Of a stretch of 64,000 bases of DNA, positions 45,294 to 53,531 are shown one piece after another. The translations under genes were made by a program, and so were the position numbers. The stretch's first letter is position 1; each line of letters opens with the position of its first letter. The notes beneath the pieces were generated by a model that was not told where the DNA came from, made no database searches, and saw only the letters and a list, made by a program, of their open reading frames with translations. This DNA comes from Collinsella sp. AF02-46-1 (GTDB lineage Bacteria > Actinomycetota > Coriobacteriia > Coriobacteriales > Coriobacteriaceae). The stretch covers positions 186,001 to 250,000 of the forward strand of contig NZ_QSBV01000001.1 of the NCBI RefSeq assembly GCF_003465825.1. The letters are read 5' to 3'.

Positions 45294-46433
45294 TTAGCAA
45301 GCTAAATCGCGCAAAGCTTCAATCGCGGCGTCAACTTCCTCGTCCGTGTTGAAATACCCAAACGAGAAACGGACGACGCCCTGGCGCTCGGTCCCCAGCG
45401 CACGGTGCATGAGCGGGGCGCAATGGGCTCCGGGGCGCGTCGCAATCCCCCACCCTTGCATGAGCGCATCCGAGATCTCGGCAGAGTCGATTTCGCCCAC
45501 GTTGAGCGACACGATCGCCGAGCGCGCGGGTTGGTCAAACGCACCGTAGAGCTTAATCCCCGGAATCTTGCGCACACCGGCAAGGAAGCGATCAGCGAGC
45601 GCACGCTCGTGGGCAGCAATCGCCTCGACCCCACCCTGGGCCTCGATAAAGTCGAGACCAGCGGAAAGACCCGCGATGCCATGGCCGTTGAGCGTGCCCG
45701 CCTCAAGGCGCGTGGGCCACTCAAGCGGCTGCAGTGGGTCAAAGCTGTGCACGCCCGTACCACCCATGGCCCACGGAGCCACGTCAATGCCCTCCGCCAC
45801 GGCCAGGCCGCCGGTGCCCTGCGGGCCCATGAGCCCCTTGTGGCCGGTAAAGCACACCATGTCGAGCCCCATGGCCTGCATATCGATATGCGCCGTGCCG
45901 GCAGACTGCGAGGCATCGACGATCACGAGCGCGCCAGCCGCATGGGCCATGGCGGCTACGCGTGCAATGTCGACCGCGTTGCCGGTCACATTGGAGGCGT
46001 GCGTCACCACCACGACACGCGTGCCCGGCGTGACCAGCTGCTCGAGCTCGTCGTAGTCGAGCACGCCGTTCGCGTCGCAGCCCGCATGCTCAACGGTCAC
46101 GCCCCGCTCTGCCGCCAGGCGATTGAGCGGGCGCAGCACAGAGTTGTGCTCGAGCACCGTCGTGACCACGCGGTCGCCGGGACGCACCACGCCGTTAATC
46201 GCCGTATTGAGCGCCGCCGTGGAATTGGGCGTAAAGCACACATGGTCAGCCCTCGGGCAACCCAAGAGGCGCGCGAGCTTGGTGCGGCAGCCGTGAATCG
46301 TGCGCGCCGCGTCGAGCGCGCCCGACGTGGCACCGCGCCCGGCATTGCCGAGCGAGCACATCGCCTGCGTCACGGCATCGATGACCGTCTGCGGCTTGTG
46401 CATGGTCGTCGCCGCGTTATCCAGATAGATCAT
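45294..46433 (-). CDS. Cysteine desulfurase family PLP enzyme, probable selenium/sulfur donor
   Basis: A class V aminotransferase-fold protein of 379 residues: IYLDNAATTMHKPQTVIDAV at the N-terminus, PLP-binding HASNVTGNAVDIARVAAMAH, and the Schiff-base lysine in DMVCFTGHKGLMGPQGTGGL. The catalytic-loop cysteine is in RPGAHCAPLMHRALGT. It resembles the group found with yedF and selD that is thought to mobilise selenium or sulfur from (seleno)cysteine. The ATG at 46433 follows GGGAGG and overlaps the end of DUF3343, indicating coupling. The C-terminal residue is a cysteine. Confidence 0.88.
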   Translation of the reverse strand: MIYLDNAATTMHKPQTVIDAVTQAMCSLGNAGRGATSGALDAARTIHGCRTKLARLLGCPRADHVCFTPNSTAALNTAINGVVRPGDRVVTTVLEHNSVLRPLNRLAAERGVTVEHAGCDANGVLDYDELEQLVTPGTRVVVVTHASNVTGNAVDIARVAAMAHAAGALVIVDASQSAGTAHIDMQAMGLDMVCFTGHKGLMGPQGTGGLAVAEGIDVAPWAMGGTGVHSFDPLQPLEWPTRLEAGTLNGHGIAGLSAGLDFIEAQGGVEAIAAHERALADRFLAGVRKIPGIKLYGAFDQPARSAIVSLNVGEIDSAEISDALMQGWGIATRPGAHCAPLMHRALGTERQGVVRFSFGYFNTDEEVDAAIEALRDLAC

Positions 46434-46681
46434 CGCACGACCTCCCACATATCAATCACGGTATAGCCCTCGGTGGGAATGCCCGCCGCGGCAAGCTCGG
46501 CGCGCAGCAGCTCCTCATCGGCAGGCAATGCCTTCCACGCCAGACCGCAGCCGGCAGCGACCTCCCCGGGCACGGGAATCGTTCGCCCGGGAAGACCGCG
46601 CTCGATGCAAAGGGACTCACAGCCCATGGCGGCCGCCGTGGTGGGAAACGTGATGACAAGCGCCGGGCGCTTCTCCCTCAT
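46430..46681 (-). CDS. DUF3343 protein (putative Se/S carrier)
   Basis: A small protein of 83 residues: ALVITFPTTAAAMGCESLCIERGLPGRTIPVPGEVAAGCGLAWKA, with Cys pairs at MGCESLC and AGCGLAW. This matches DUF3343, usually encoded between YedF and a cysteine desulfurase in selenium-using bacteria and proposed to carry selenium or sulfur. The ATG at 46681 has GGAG upstream. The biochemical role is not established. Confidence 0.83.
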   Translation of the reverse strand: MREKRPALVITFPTTAAAMGCESLCIERGLPGRTIPVPGEVAAGCGLAWKALPADEELLRAELAAAGIPTEGYTVIDMWEVVR

Positions 46682-46700
46682 GGCAACTCCAACCAATACG

Positions 46701-47327
46701 CTACGGGCGCACGACGCGCACGGCCTGCTCCATCTTCTCCACGATCACATACATGTTCGTGACCTCGCCCACGGCAAGCTGGTCCTTAATGCCAAAGTGA
46801 TCCAGGCAGGTACCGCAGGTGAGGATTTCGACGCCCTGCTCAGCCAGCCCCTTCAGGTCGTCGAGTACCGGCGAGCCCTCGACGGTGAGCTTGGCTCCGC
46901 CGTTGTAGAACAGCATGGTCGCGGGCAGCTCCTCCTGCTGCGTCACGGCAAAGATGAAGGCCTTCATGAGCTTGTGGCCCAGCTCGTCGTCGCCGCGGCC
47001 CATGCAGTCGGTGTAGACGGAAATGACGAGTTTGCCCTTGCCGGCGCTGGCGTCGCAGAAAGCGGCACCGTCCTGCTCGGGGTCTGCAACGGCCACGGCA
47101 CCGGCGGTCGCGACAGTCACGTGCCACTCGGCGTCCGAAATCTTCTCGACCGAGGCCGTGCAGCCCTTCTCCTGCGCCATCTTGGAGATGTTCTTGACGG
47201 CGGTCTCGTTATCGACCGAGGTCACCACGGCACCCTCGCAGTCAAGCTGTTTGAGTGCCTTAAGCGTCTTGACGACGGGCAGCGGGCAGGCATCGCCCAT
47301 GGCATTGACTTCAATCTTGGTAGACAT
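46701..47327 (-). CDS. yedF: Sulfurtransferase-like selenium metabolism protein YedF
   Basis: A protein of 208 residues with an N-terminal TusA/SirA-like domain (KIEVNAMGDACPLPVVKTLKAL, with the CPxP motif) and a C-terminal DsrE-like domain (LVISVYTDCMGRGDDELGHKLMKAF and GVEILTCGTCLDHFGI). YedF is a genomic marker of selenium use and is thought to traffic Se or S. The ATG at 47327 follows AAAGGAAA. It is placed between selD and DUF3343. The upstream in-frame extension overlaps selD and is not real. Confidence 0.93.
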   Translation of the reverse strand: MSTKIEVNAMGDACPLPVVKTLKALKQLDCEGAVVTSVDNETAVKNISKMAQEKGCTASVEKISDAEWHVTVATAGAVAVADPEQDGAAFCDASAGKGKLVISVYTDCMGRGDDELGHKLMKAFIFAVTQQEELPATMLFYNGGAKLTVEGSPVLDDLKGLAEQGVEILTCGTCLDHFGIKDQLAVGEVTNMYVIVEKMEQAVRVVRP

Positions 47328-47385
47328 AGCTTTTTCCTTTCGAATAAATCGTTTTAGAACGGTACATAGCTCAATAAACGTGTCG

Positions 47386-48435
47386 TTAACGGACAACGCG
47401 GACGGCAGGACCGCCTGGCACCGGCTCGCACACGCGACCGACGACGGCGGCGATACGTCCTTCGGCATGCAGACGGCGCGCAAGCTCATCCACATCGGCA
47501 GCAGGCGCCGCGATGAGCAAGCCGCCCGAGGTCTGCGGATCGTACAGCGCATCCAACATACCCGGCTCCAGGTCATCGTCGGCCGTCACGCGCGGGCCAA
47601 AGAAATCCTGGTTGCGGTAGGAGCCCGCGGGGATAATGCCCAGACGCGCCATATCGAGCACCTGGTCAAAGAGCGGCACCGCCCCCGACGTAAGCTCAAT
47701 CTGCACACCCGAGCCCTCGGCCATCTCGCACGCGTGCCCGATCAGGCCAAAGCCCGTGACATCGGTGCAGCCGTGAAGCTCAAGTCCCTCGGCCAGGCGA
47801 ATCGGCGCCTCGTTGAGGGTGCGCATCGAGTCAAACATGGCTGCGGCCTCGTCCTGCTCGATAAGCTCGCCCTTAATGGCCGTGGTGATGATGCCCGAGC
47901 CAACCGCCTTGGTCAGCAGTAACGCATCGCCCACGCGCGCGCCGCTGTTGGCAAGCATCCGATCGAGCGCGACAAAGCCGCTCACGGACAGTCCGTACTT
48001 GGGCTCGTCGTCGTTGATGGTGTGACCGCCCGCGATAGAGCAGCCGGCCTCGACGCACTTGTCGGCGCCACCCGCCAGAATCTGGCCGGCAACCTCGACG
48101 CCCAGGCAGCTCGGGATGCACAGCAAGTTCATGGCATGGCTCGGCCGCCCGCCCATGGCGTAGATGTCCGACAGCGAGTTGGCCGCGGCGATCTGGCCGA
48201 ACAGATAGGGATCGTCGACCATCGGCGGGAAGAAGTCGATGGACTGCACGAGGCCCAAGTTGTCGCCAACGCGAAAGACGCTCGCATCGTCGGAGGTATC
48301 GAACCCCACGAGCAGGTTGTCGTTATGCACATTGGGTAAGTCACCCAGGACCTGGGCGAGGGCTCCAGGAGCCAACTTAGCGGCTCAACCGCTCGCGGCA
48401 GTCATAGACGTGAGCTTAATCTGATCGTCAGCCAT
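47386..48435 (-). CDS. selD: Selenide, water dikinase, a selenoprotein (in-frame UGA = Sec17)
   Basis: Makes selenophosphate from selenide and ATP. From the ATG at 48435 (GAGGAGG five bases upstream) the reading is MADDQIKLTSMTAASG-TGA-AAKLAPGALAQ. The TGA at 48385-48387 stands exactly where SelD proteins have the catalytic Cys or Sec, in the context SG-(C/U)-AAKLAPG. The rest is full length and intact (349 residues): VGFDTSDDASVF, SIDFFPPMVDDPYLFGQIAAANSLSDIYAMGG, CTDVTGFGLIGHA and DPQTSGGLLIA. Automatic start-calling would give a protein truncated to about 48375 or later. Stem-loops that could serve as SECIS follow the UGA. tRNA-Sec, selA and selB are all present in the window. Confidence 0.95.
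48344..48373 (-). promoter_or_regulatory. Candidate bacterial SECIS stem-loops in selD
   Basis: Two small stems follow the UGA in the mRNA: GGCUC-CUG-GAGCC, starting 12 bases after it (48361-48373), and CCCAG-GUC-CUGGG (48344-48356), whose GGUC apex begins about 33 bases after the UGA. The second resembles the GGUCU loop of the classic fdhF element. Which one SelB uses cannot be decided here. Confidence 0.5.
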
Positions 48436-48505
48436 CGATACCTCCTCTCATCGGTCAATCATTTTCTCCCAGTATACGCATGAATGCGAGCCTGGGGCGG
48501 ATGCA

Positions 48506-49270
48506 TTAATTGAGCGCCTGCGCGCGAATCGCCGCGCCGATGGCACCGGCAAAGCGAGCCTGGGGCGAGGTGGTCACCGGCGACCCCAGTAGCTCGCCCA
48601 ACCGCTCCACCACGAAGGCGTTCTCGCACAGGCCACCGGTCAGGTAGTACGGGGCGCCTGCGGCCTGCCCGGCCATGGTCGCCACGCGCGAGACCACGCT
48701 GTCGATCACGCCACGCGCGATGTTCTCGCGCGGCTCACCGCGACCGATCAGGCTGATAACCTCGCTTTCGGCAAACACCGTGCACATGCTGCTGATCTTA
48801 GTAGGCTCGCCGGAACGCGCCAGGTCGGCCATCTGCTGCTGGGAAATGCCTAGGCGGTCGGCCATGATCTCCAAAAAACGCCCCGTGCCGGCAGCGCACT
48901 TGTCATTCATGGCAAACTTGGCCACGCGGCCGCCTTTAAGCTGGATGACCTTGGTGTCCTGGCCCCCCACGTCGATCACGGTGCCGCGATCGCCAAACAG
49001 GCGCACGGCACCGACGCCGTGGCAGGTGATCTCGGTCACGACCTTGTGAGCGTAGGGCACCGCGATGCGGCCGTAGCCGGTCGCGACCACGCGAACATCG
49101 TCGGCGCACACGTCATAGCCGGCCGCTTCCAGTGCCTCGCGCAGACGCTCCCCCGCATCGACCGACGAATACCCGGTTGGCTGCACGCACGTCCACGCCA
49201 CCGAACCCTCTCCATCGACCACAGCGGCCTTAGCCGCCGTAGACCCGATATCGATCCCGATACCTATCAT
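48506..49270 (-). CDS. Acyl-CoA dehydratase activase (HgdC/BadF-type ATPase)
   Basis: An ASKHA-fold ATPase of 254 residues: GIGIDIGSTAAKAAVVDGEG (phosphate 1), TVIDVGGQDTKVIQLKGG (phosphate 2), and KFAMNDKCAAGTGRFLEIMADRLG, whose Cys, with a second Cys in ISSMCTVFAESEVISL, would hold a [4Fe-4S] cluster between two subunits. Such proteins use ATP hydrolysis to fire a low-potential electron into 2-hydroxyacyl-CoA dehydratases or double-cubane reductases, two of which are encoded upstream. AGGAGA precedes the ATG. Confidence 0.92.
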   Translation of the reverse strand: MIGIGIDIGSTAAKAAVVDGEGSVAWTCVQPTGYSSVDAGERLREALEAAGYDVCADDVRVVATGYGRIAVPYAHKVVTEITCHGVGAVRLFGDRGTVIDVGGQDTKVIQLKGGRVAKFAMNDKCAAGTGRFLEIMADRLGISQQQMADLARSGEPTKISSMCTVFAESEVISLIGRGEPRENIARGVIDSVVSRVATMAGQAAGAPYYLTGGLCENAFVVERLGELLGSPVTTSPQARFAGAIGAAIRAQALN

Positions 49271-49321
49271 GGCTCTCTCCTCATCAAAACATCAAGGACA
49301 GCGGCGCGCTCAGGCGCCTTA

Positions 49322-49431
49322 GCTCTAGGTTTCTCAGGTGCCGGAGGTTGCCCAGAAAGAGGAGCGCAGCGTACTTTGGTACGCAAGCGACGGTTTGAGG
49401 GGCAAGATCCGGTGCCTGAGGAAGCTAGAGC
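49322..49431. repeat. Structured palindromic element, copy A
   Basis: Outer stem GCTCTAG...CTAGAGC, main stem CTCAGGTGCCGGA...TCCGGTGCCTGAG, and inner hairpin GCGTAC-TTTG-GTACGC. The element fills the gap between the activase and the first reductase and touches the reductase stop codon. The copy at 50626-50729 keeps the fold with compensating base changes. Confidence 0.88.
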
Positions 49432-50588
49432 GTCTCAATAAAGGCGGCGATGCGCGTCTCTATCTGGCCCATGTCGCCGTTGCTGTAGTCGGTCTCGATC
49501 TTCATATACGGAATACCCGCACCCTCGACGGCCTCCTGCATGCGTGCACTCTCCACGTTAAAGGTGTGGCACGCCTGGAGCACGCTCTCCACTACGCCAT
49601 CGACGTGATACTTCTTGCACATGGCCAGCGTGTTCTCCATACGACCGTCGTTGGGCGTCATAACCGAGCAGTTGATATCCAGGTAGCGGTCGGCGATCGC
49701 ACGCAGGATGTCGGGCGCATCCGGGTCGACCATCATGGCCGCCGTGCGCTCACCCGAGCAGTCATCCATACACACGACCACGCCGCCGTTGGACTCGATG
49801 GTGCGACCGATCTTGTTGATCACGCCGCCCACGGGGCAGCCGGTGATCAGGATGCGCTTGGCATCCGCCGCAACCGGGCGCTCGCCCGCGTCGTAGGCCT
49901 CGCGCAGCTTGGCAACCTTTTGCTCCAGTTGCTGCGTATAGGCCTCGATATCAAAGCTGAACGTACCGGCGAACATGGTGCTCATCAGGTCGACGCCGCT
50001 CATGGCCGCCGGCTGGTTGGCCTGCAGCGCAAACATCTCGAGCTGAGCCGCACGCAAACGGTTGCGACGACGGACGGCAGCGCGCAGGTCATCGTCGGTA
50101 ATCGTGATGCCGTAGAAGCCCTCGAGTTCCTCCTTGAGCAGGCGGCACTCCTCGTACCAGCCCTCGCGCTCGTAGGCACGATCGCGACCCTGCGGAAGAT
50201 GCAGAATGTGCGTGCGCTTGAGCTCGTTGAGCAGTTCGTACATCTTCTTCTTGCCGTCGCAGGTGGTCTCGCCGATGATCATGTCGCTAAAGTACGTAAA
50301 CGGGCACTTTTGCGAATAGGCAAAACCATACGTAGACTTGATGAGCGGGCACAGGTTTGCCGGCAGCACCTTCTCGGCCTCGGGAATCACCTCGTCGGAC
50401 GTACCACACAGAGCCACGCTCGAGGCGCCCGCGGCATCGATAATCTCGAGCGGCGTATAGCTGCACAAAAAGCCGACCAGGCGATTACCCGCCTGCTTAT
50501 AATCCTTGACGCGAATAAACGCCGCCTTGCGTTGCTCGTTGAACTCCTCAAACGTGGACGGCAACGGCTGCTCAATATTATCCGACAT
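49425..50588 (-). CDS. Double-cubane-cluster-type reductase (2-hydroxyacyl-CoA dehydratase family), paralogue 1
   Basis: A protein of 387 residues of the HgdB/DCCP family. Conserved cysteine segments are visible: [66 protein letters not shown] and [12 protein letters not shown]; several of these bind the iron-sulfur clusters. With the activase downstream it would form an ATP-driven low-potential reductase. The substrate is unknown; the family ranges from 2-hydroxyacyl-CoA dehydration to reduction of small molecules. The ATG at 50588 follows AAGGAG. It is paralogous to the next gene. Confidence 0.9.
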   Translation of the reverse strand: MSDNIEQPLPSTFEEFNEQRKAAFIRVKDYKQAGNRLVGFLCSYTPLEIIDAAGASSVALCGTSDEVIPEAEKVLPANLCPLIKSTYGFAYSQKCPFTYFSDMIIGETTCDGKKKMYELLNELKRTHILHLPQGRDRAYEREGWYEECRLLKEELEGFYGITITDDDLRAAVRRRNRLRAAQLEMFALQANQPAAMSGVDLMSTMFAGTFSFDIEAYTQQLEQKVAKLREAYDAGERPVAADAKRILITGCPVGGVINKIGRTIESNGGVVVCMDDCSGERTAAMMVDPDAPDILRAIADRYLDINCSVMTPNDGRMENTLAMCKKYHVDGVVESVLQACHTFNVESARMQEAVEGAGIPYMKIETDYSNGDMGQIETRIAAFIETL

Positions 50589-50625
50589 ATAACTCCTTAA
50601 CAAACCTTTTAACCAACCAAGGAAA

Positions 50626-50729
50626 CGGCTTTCCCAGGTGCCCGAGGTTGCCGTGAAAGAGGAGCGTCGCGTACTTTGGTACGCAAGCGACGGTTTGAAC
50701 AGCAAGATCGGGTGCCTGGGGAAGCCGCC
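50626..50729. repeat. Structured palindromic element, copy B
   Basis: Outer stem CGGCTT...AAGCCG, main stem CCCAGGTGCCCGA...TCGGGTGCCTGGG, and inner hairpin CGTCGCGTAC-TTTG-GTACGC with AAGCGACG following. Compared with copy A, at least two base pairs of the main stem changed on both sides (T-A to C-G and G-C to C-G). It fills the gap between the two reductase genes. Confidence 0.88.
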
Positions 50730-50742
50730 GGGACGAATAGTC

Positions 50743-52026
50743 CTAAATGGTTTCCAAGAAAGCCTCAATCCTGGTTTGCAGTTGGCCTGCATCCTCGCCG
50801 GCGTAGTCGGTCGTGATGTGCATAAATGGAATGCCTGCCTCCTCGGCGGCCTTCTCCACGGCAAACGACTCCATCTCGTAGAGCGTGCAGAACTGCAGGG
50901 CCACGTCGACGATGCCGTCGGCGTGCAGGTCCTTGGCCATCTGGACAATGTCCTTCATACGCTGATCGTTGGGCGTAAAGACGGCGCAGTTGATCTTAAA
51001 GTAGCGCTCGGCGATGGCATCGAGCATCTCGTCAACCGTCTCACCGGACTCGTCGACCAGGTCCTTGTAATAGCGCGAACCCGTGCAGGACTCCTCGCCT
51101 ACCACAACGCCGCCGGCCTTCTCGATGAGGTTGAACAGCTTCCAGTTGGGCACGGCCATGGGCGTGCCGGTGTACAGGATGCGCTTGGTCCCCTTGGGCG
51201 CCACGCCCTCGCCGGCCTCGACACGCTGCTCGCACTCAGCCGCCATATCGTTGATGGCCCCGGTCAGACGCGGCGTGTCGTCCATAAAGGCGGCCTGAAC
51301 GGTCAGCAGGCTGTCGAGACCGCTAATGGGCGCTGGGTCGGCAGCGCGCGTGGCAGCGAGGCGCTGCAGGGCACGGCGCTTCTCATTGACGGCGTGGATG
51401 GCGGCTTTCAGACGCTCAGGCGTAATCGTGACGCCGCACTCTTCCTCGATCTTGGCGGCGAGCTTCTTGACCTCGGCCTTCCAGGTCACAAACGTCGACT
51501 CGTCGTGTACGTTGGGAATATCCATGACGTACATGTTCTTTTGCGTGGCAAAGAACTCGTAGGCTTTCTTCTTGCCGTCGCAGGTGTTCTCGCCTACCAC
51601 CAAGTCACTCGACTCAATGTAGGGGCAGACCTCGCCCAGCTTAAAGCCGGCAAAACTCTTGATGAGCGGACAAGTGTTGCGCGGCAAGTGCTCCTCGACC
51701 TTGTCGGTCGCCCAATCGGCACCCGAGCACAGACCCACGGGGATACCGTCGCAGGCGAGCACAATCTCCTCGGGCACGTAGACGCAGAAGCTGCCCACGA
51801 TCTTGGTGGCCTCGCCGGCCTCCTTCTTGTCGAGCATCTCCTTAATACGGCCGCTATGGATGTTGGTGGCGACAAAATCCAGGTAGGACGTGGACTTGGG
51901 GCGATTGTTCTGCGTCAGGAACATATCGCCGTACATCTGGCCCACGGCGCCCAGCAGCATGTCGTGGTCGGCAAGATTCATGCCGAGGCTCTCCCACATC
52001 GGATGGAAATCAAATTCTTCAGCCAT
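50743..52026 (-). CDS. Double-cubane-cluster-type reductase (2-hydroxyacyl-CoA dehydratase family), paralogue 2
   Basis: A protein of 427 residues, homologous along its length to the downstream paralogue. Cysteine segments: [77 protein letters not shown] and [24 protein letters not shown]. The N-terminal 50 residues ([27 protein letters not shown]) are extra relative to the first paralogue. Two homologous subunits plus one activase could form a heterodimeric dehydratase or two separate reductases. AGGGGAA precedes the ATG. Confidence 0.9.
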   Translation of the reverse strand: MAEEFDFHPMWESLGMNLADHDMLLGAVGQMYGDMFLTQNNRPKSTSYLDFVATNIHSGRIKEMLDKKEAGEATKIVGSFCVYVPEEIVLACDGIPVGLCSGADWATDKVEEHLPRNTCPLIKSFAGFKLGEVCPYIESSDLVVGENTCDGKKKAYEFFATQKNMYVMDIPNVHDESTFVTWKAEVKKLAAKIEEECGVTITPERLKAAIHAVNEKRRALQRLAATRAADPAPISGLDSLLTVQAAFMDDTPRLTGAINDMAAECEQRVEAGEGVAPKGTKRILYTGTPMAVPNWKLFNLIEKAGGVVVGEESCTGSRYYKDLVDESGETVDEMLDAIAERYFKINCAVFTPNDQRMKDIVQMAKDLHADGIVDVALQFCTLYEMESFAVEKAAEEAGIPFMHITTDYAGEDAGQLQTRIEAFLETI

Positions 52027-52185
52027 AACGGTTCCCCTCTCGAACCAAAAACGGATAACAGCGGTATCGATGCACGACGGACGGCGATTGCCCGACCGTG
52101 CTCAAACCCGGAATTTTAGGGAACCTGCTTTGCGGTCGATTATTTAGTTGTGCGTCGTCTCTCCCGGAGCCGTGAACATACCTGC

Positions 52186-52254
52186 TCATATGCGGCTCCG
52201 AGCCATATATAGGGCACGCGCGGCAACGCGGCGAATGTATGTCGTCTGCGGCAT
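52186..52254 (-). CDS. Candidate 22-codon leader ORF upstream of the reductase operon
   Basis: AAAGGAGG sits eight bases before an ATG (52254) that reads MPQTTYIRRVAARALYMARSRI and stops at 52186. The strong ribosome binding site is not used by any other frame of good length. The end of the ORF overlaps CGGAGCCG, which pairs with CGGCTCCG (52162-52169) downstream. This is consistent with a leader peptide controlling a hairpin, but there is no U-tract, and the peptide has no codon run that points to a signal. It could be chance. Confidence 0.35.
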   Translation of the reverse strand: MPQTTYIRRVAARALYMARSRI

Positions 52255-52273
52255 GTGCGCACCCTCCTTTACA

Positions 52274-52300
52274 AGTTGAGGTCAACTATACCAACGGTCA
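52274..52300 (-). promoter_or_regulatory. Predicted promoter region of the reductase operon with short palindrome
   Basis: On the minus strand TATAGT (about 52288) could be a -10 with a weak TTCGCA 17 bases upstream. AGTTGA/TCAACT, an inverted repeat with two-base spacing, lies at the expected transcription start and could be an operator. Confidence 0.35.
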
Positions 52301-52411
52301 TCGACCATGCGAACACCGTTGACATTCGTACGACAGCGTCGTGTGCCGTCGTTTAATAAATAATTATCTTGATTGATAAGAGTTTGTCATTCCTCATTCG
52401 GCGAACGGCAA

Positions 52412-52446
52412 AAATAAAGCCGCCGAGGCTTATATCCCCCGACGGC
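52412..52446 (-). terminator. Terminator of the modABC operon
   Basis: GCCGTCGGGG pairs with CCTCGGCGGC (with G-U pairs) around GATATAAG; on the minus strand TTTATTTTT follows. It starts 12 bases after the modC stop. The remaining gap up to the reductase leader (52300-52410) is AT-rich with no visible gene. Confidence 0.75.
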
Positions 52447-52457
52447 ATTACCCGGCG

Positions 52458-53528
52458 CTATCGACAAACCAAATGGATCCTGCTGGCATCAAAATGCATG
52501 CGCAGCGTCTCGCCTGCTTGCGGCAGCTCGTCGACAGGCATGCCCACTTTGTTGACCTTCCACTGCAGGCGCGTCGGCGCATCGGCACGCGGCGCGTCCA
52601 GCAGCACCAGCCGCTCAAAGCGCGAATCGCTCACGCGGGCCACATGCAGATCGTAACTGTTACGACCGCGCTCAGCGCGGTTGTCCACATGGAAGTAGCT
52701 CGCACGAATACCCAGGTACGCCACGTTATCGGGAACCTCACGGCCCACGTTGAAGGTCATGCCCCAGTCGAGGGCCTCAACTTCTTCGTCGCCGATCTTG
52801 CGCGCGCGACTCGTATTCTTGCAGCCCGTCAGGCGCAGCGCAGCCAAGGTTTGCGGCCGGCGGACCACGTCCTCGACGGAGCCGATCTCCTCCATATGCC
52901 CGTCGTGCATCACGCAGATGCGCTCGCACAGACGGCACGCTTCGTCGATGTCGTGGCTCACGTAGAGCACGGTTCGGTTGCATACATCGAACAGATCGAG
53001 CATGTTTTGCTCAAGCGCGCTCTTGAGATACGCGTCGAGCGCGCTCATGGGCTCGTCGAACATAAAAATGCCCGGATGCGCCGCCACCATGCGCGCAAGC
53101 GCCACGCGTTGCTGCTGACCGCCCGAGAGGCGCGCGGGATAGCGGTCGGCAAAATCGGCCAGACCGAAAATGCCCAGATAGCGCTCGGCGAGCTTTTTGC
53201 GCGCGGCGACGTCACCCGCATCCTTAACACCGGCGCATACGTTATCGGCCACCGTCATGTTGGGAAACAGCTGATAGTTCTGGAACAGCAGGGCGCATTT
53301 TCGCTCCTGGGGCGACAGGTTGATACCCGCCGCCGAGTCAAAAAAGGTCACGCCGTTGACGACGATCTTGCCCTCGTCGGGCGTCTCCACGCCGGCAATG
53401 CAGCGCAACGTGCAGCTCTTGCCGCATCCGGAGGCGCCGAGCAAGCCAACGCGCTCCTCGCCGGCTTCGAGTTGGATGTCGAGGGTAAAGCCGGGATAGC
53501 GCTTTTTGATATCCAGAACGAGCGACAT
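52458..53528 (-). CDS. modC: Molybdate ABC transporter ATPase
   Basis: A protein of 356 residues. Walker A GLLGASGCGKSCTLRCIAG, Q-loop CALLFQNYQLFPNMTV, signature LSGGQQQRVALARMVA, Walker B IFMFDEPMSALD and switch YVSHDIDEACRLC. The C-terminal 120 residues form a MOP/TOBE-like regulatory part (VAYLGIRASYFHVDN...). It powers molybdate or tungstate uptake with the permease encoded immediately upstream. GGGAGG lies ten bases before the ATG. Confidence 0.92.
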   Translation of the reverse strand: MSLVLDIKKRYPGFTLDIQLEAGEERVGLLGASGCGKSCTLRCIAGVETPDEGKIVVNGVTFFDSAAGINLSPQERKCALLFQNYQLFPNMTVADNVCAGVKDAGDVAARKKLAERYLGIFGLADFADRYPARLSGGQQQRVALARMVAAHPGIFMFDEPMSALDAYLKSALEQNMLDLFDVCNRTVLYVSHDIDEACRLCERICVMHDGHMEEIGSVEDVVRRPQTLAALRLTGCKNTSRARKIGDEEVEALDWGMTFNVGREVPDNVAYLGIRASYFHVDNRAERGRNSYDLHVARVSDSRFERLVLLDAPRADAPTRLQWKVNKVGMPVDELPQAGETLRMHFDASRIHLVCR

Positions 53529-53531
53529 GGC

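Noticed and set aside
49338..49440. Small protein read through the hairpin element ([17 protein letters not shown])
   Set aside because: The same text appears in both copies because the DNA element is repeated; stems covary and the frame has no convincing start or SD, so it is a repeat and not a gene.
52019..52285. 88-codon Cys-rich reading frame between the reductase gene and its promoter
   Set aside because: It overlaps the reductase start region, has no good ribosome binding site at its first codon, and reads through the leader hairpin; the shorter ORF at 52186-52254 has better support.
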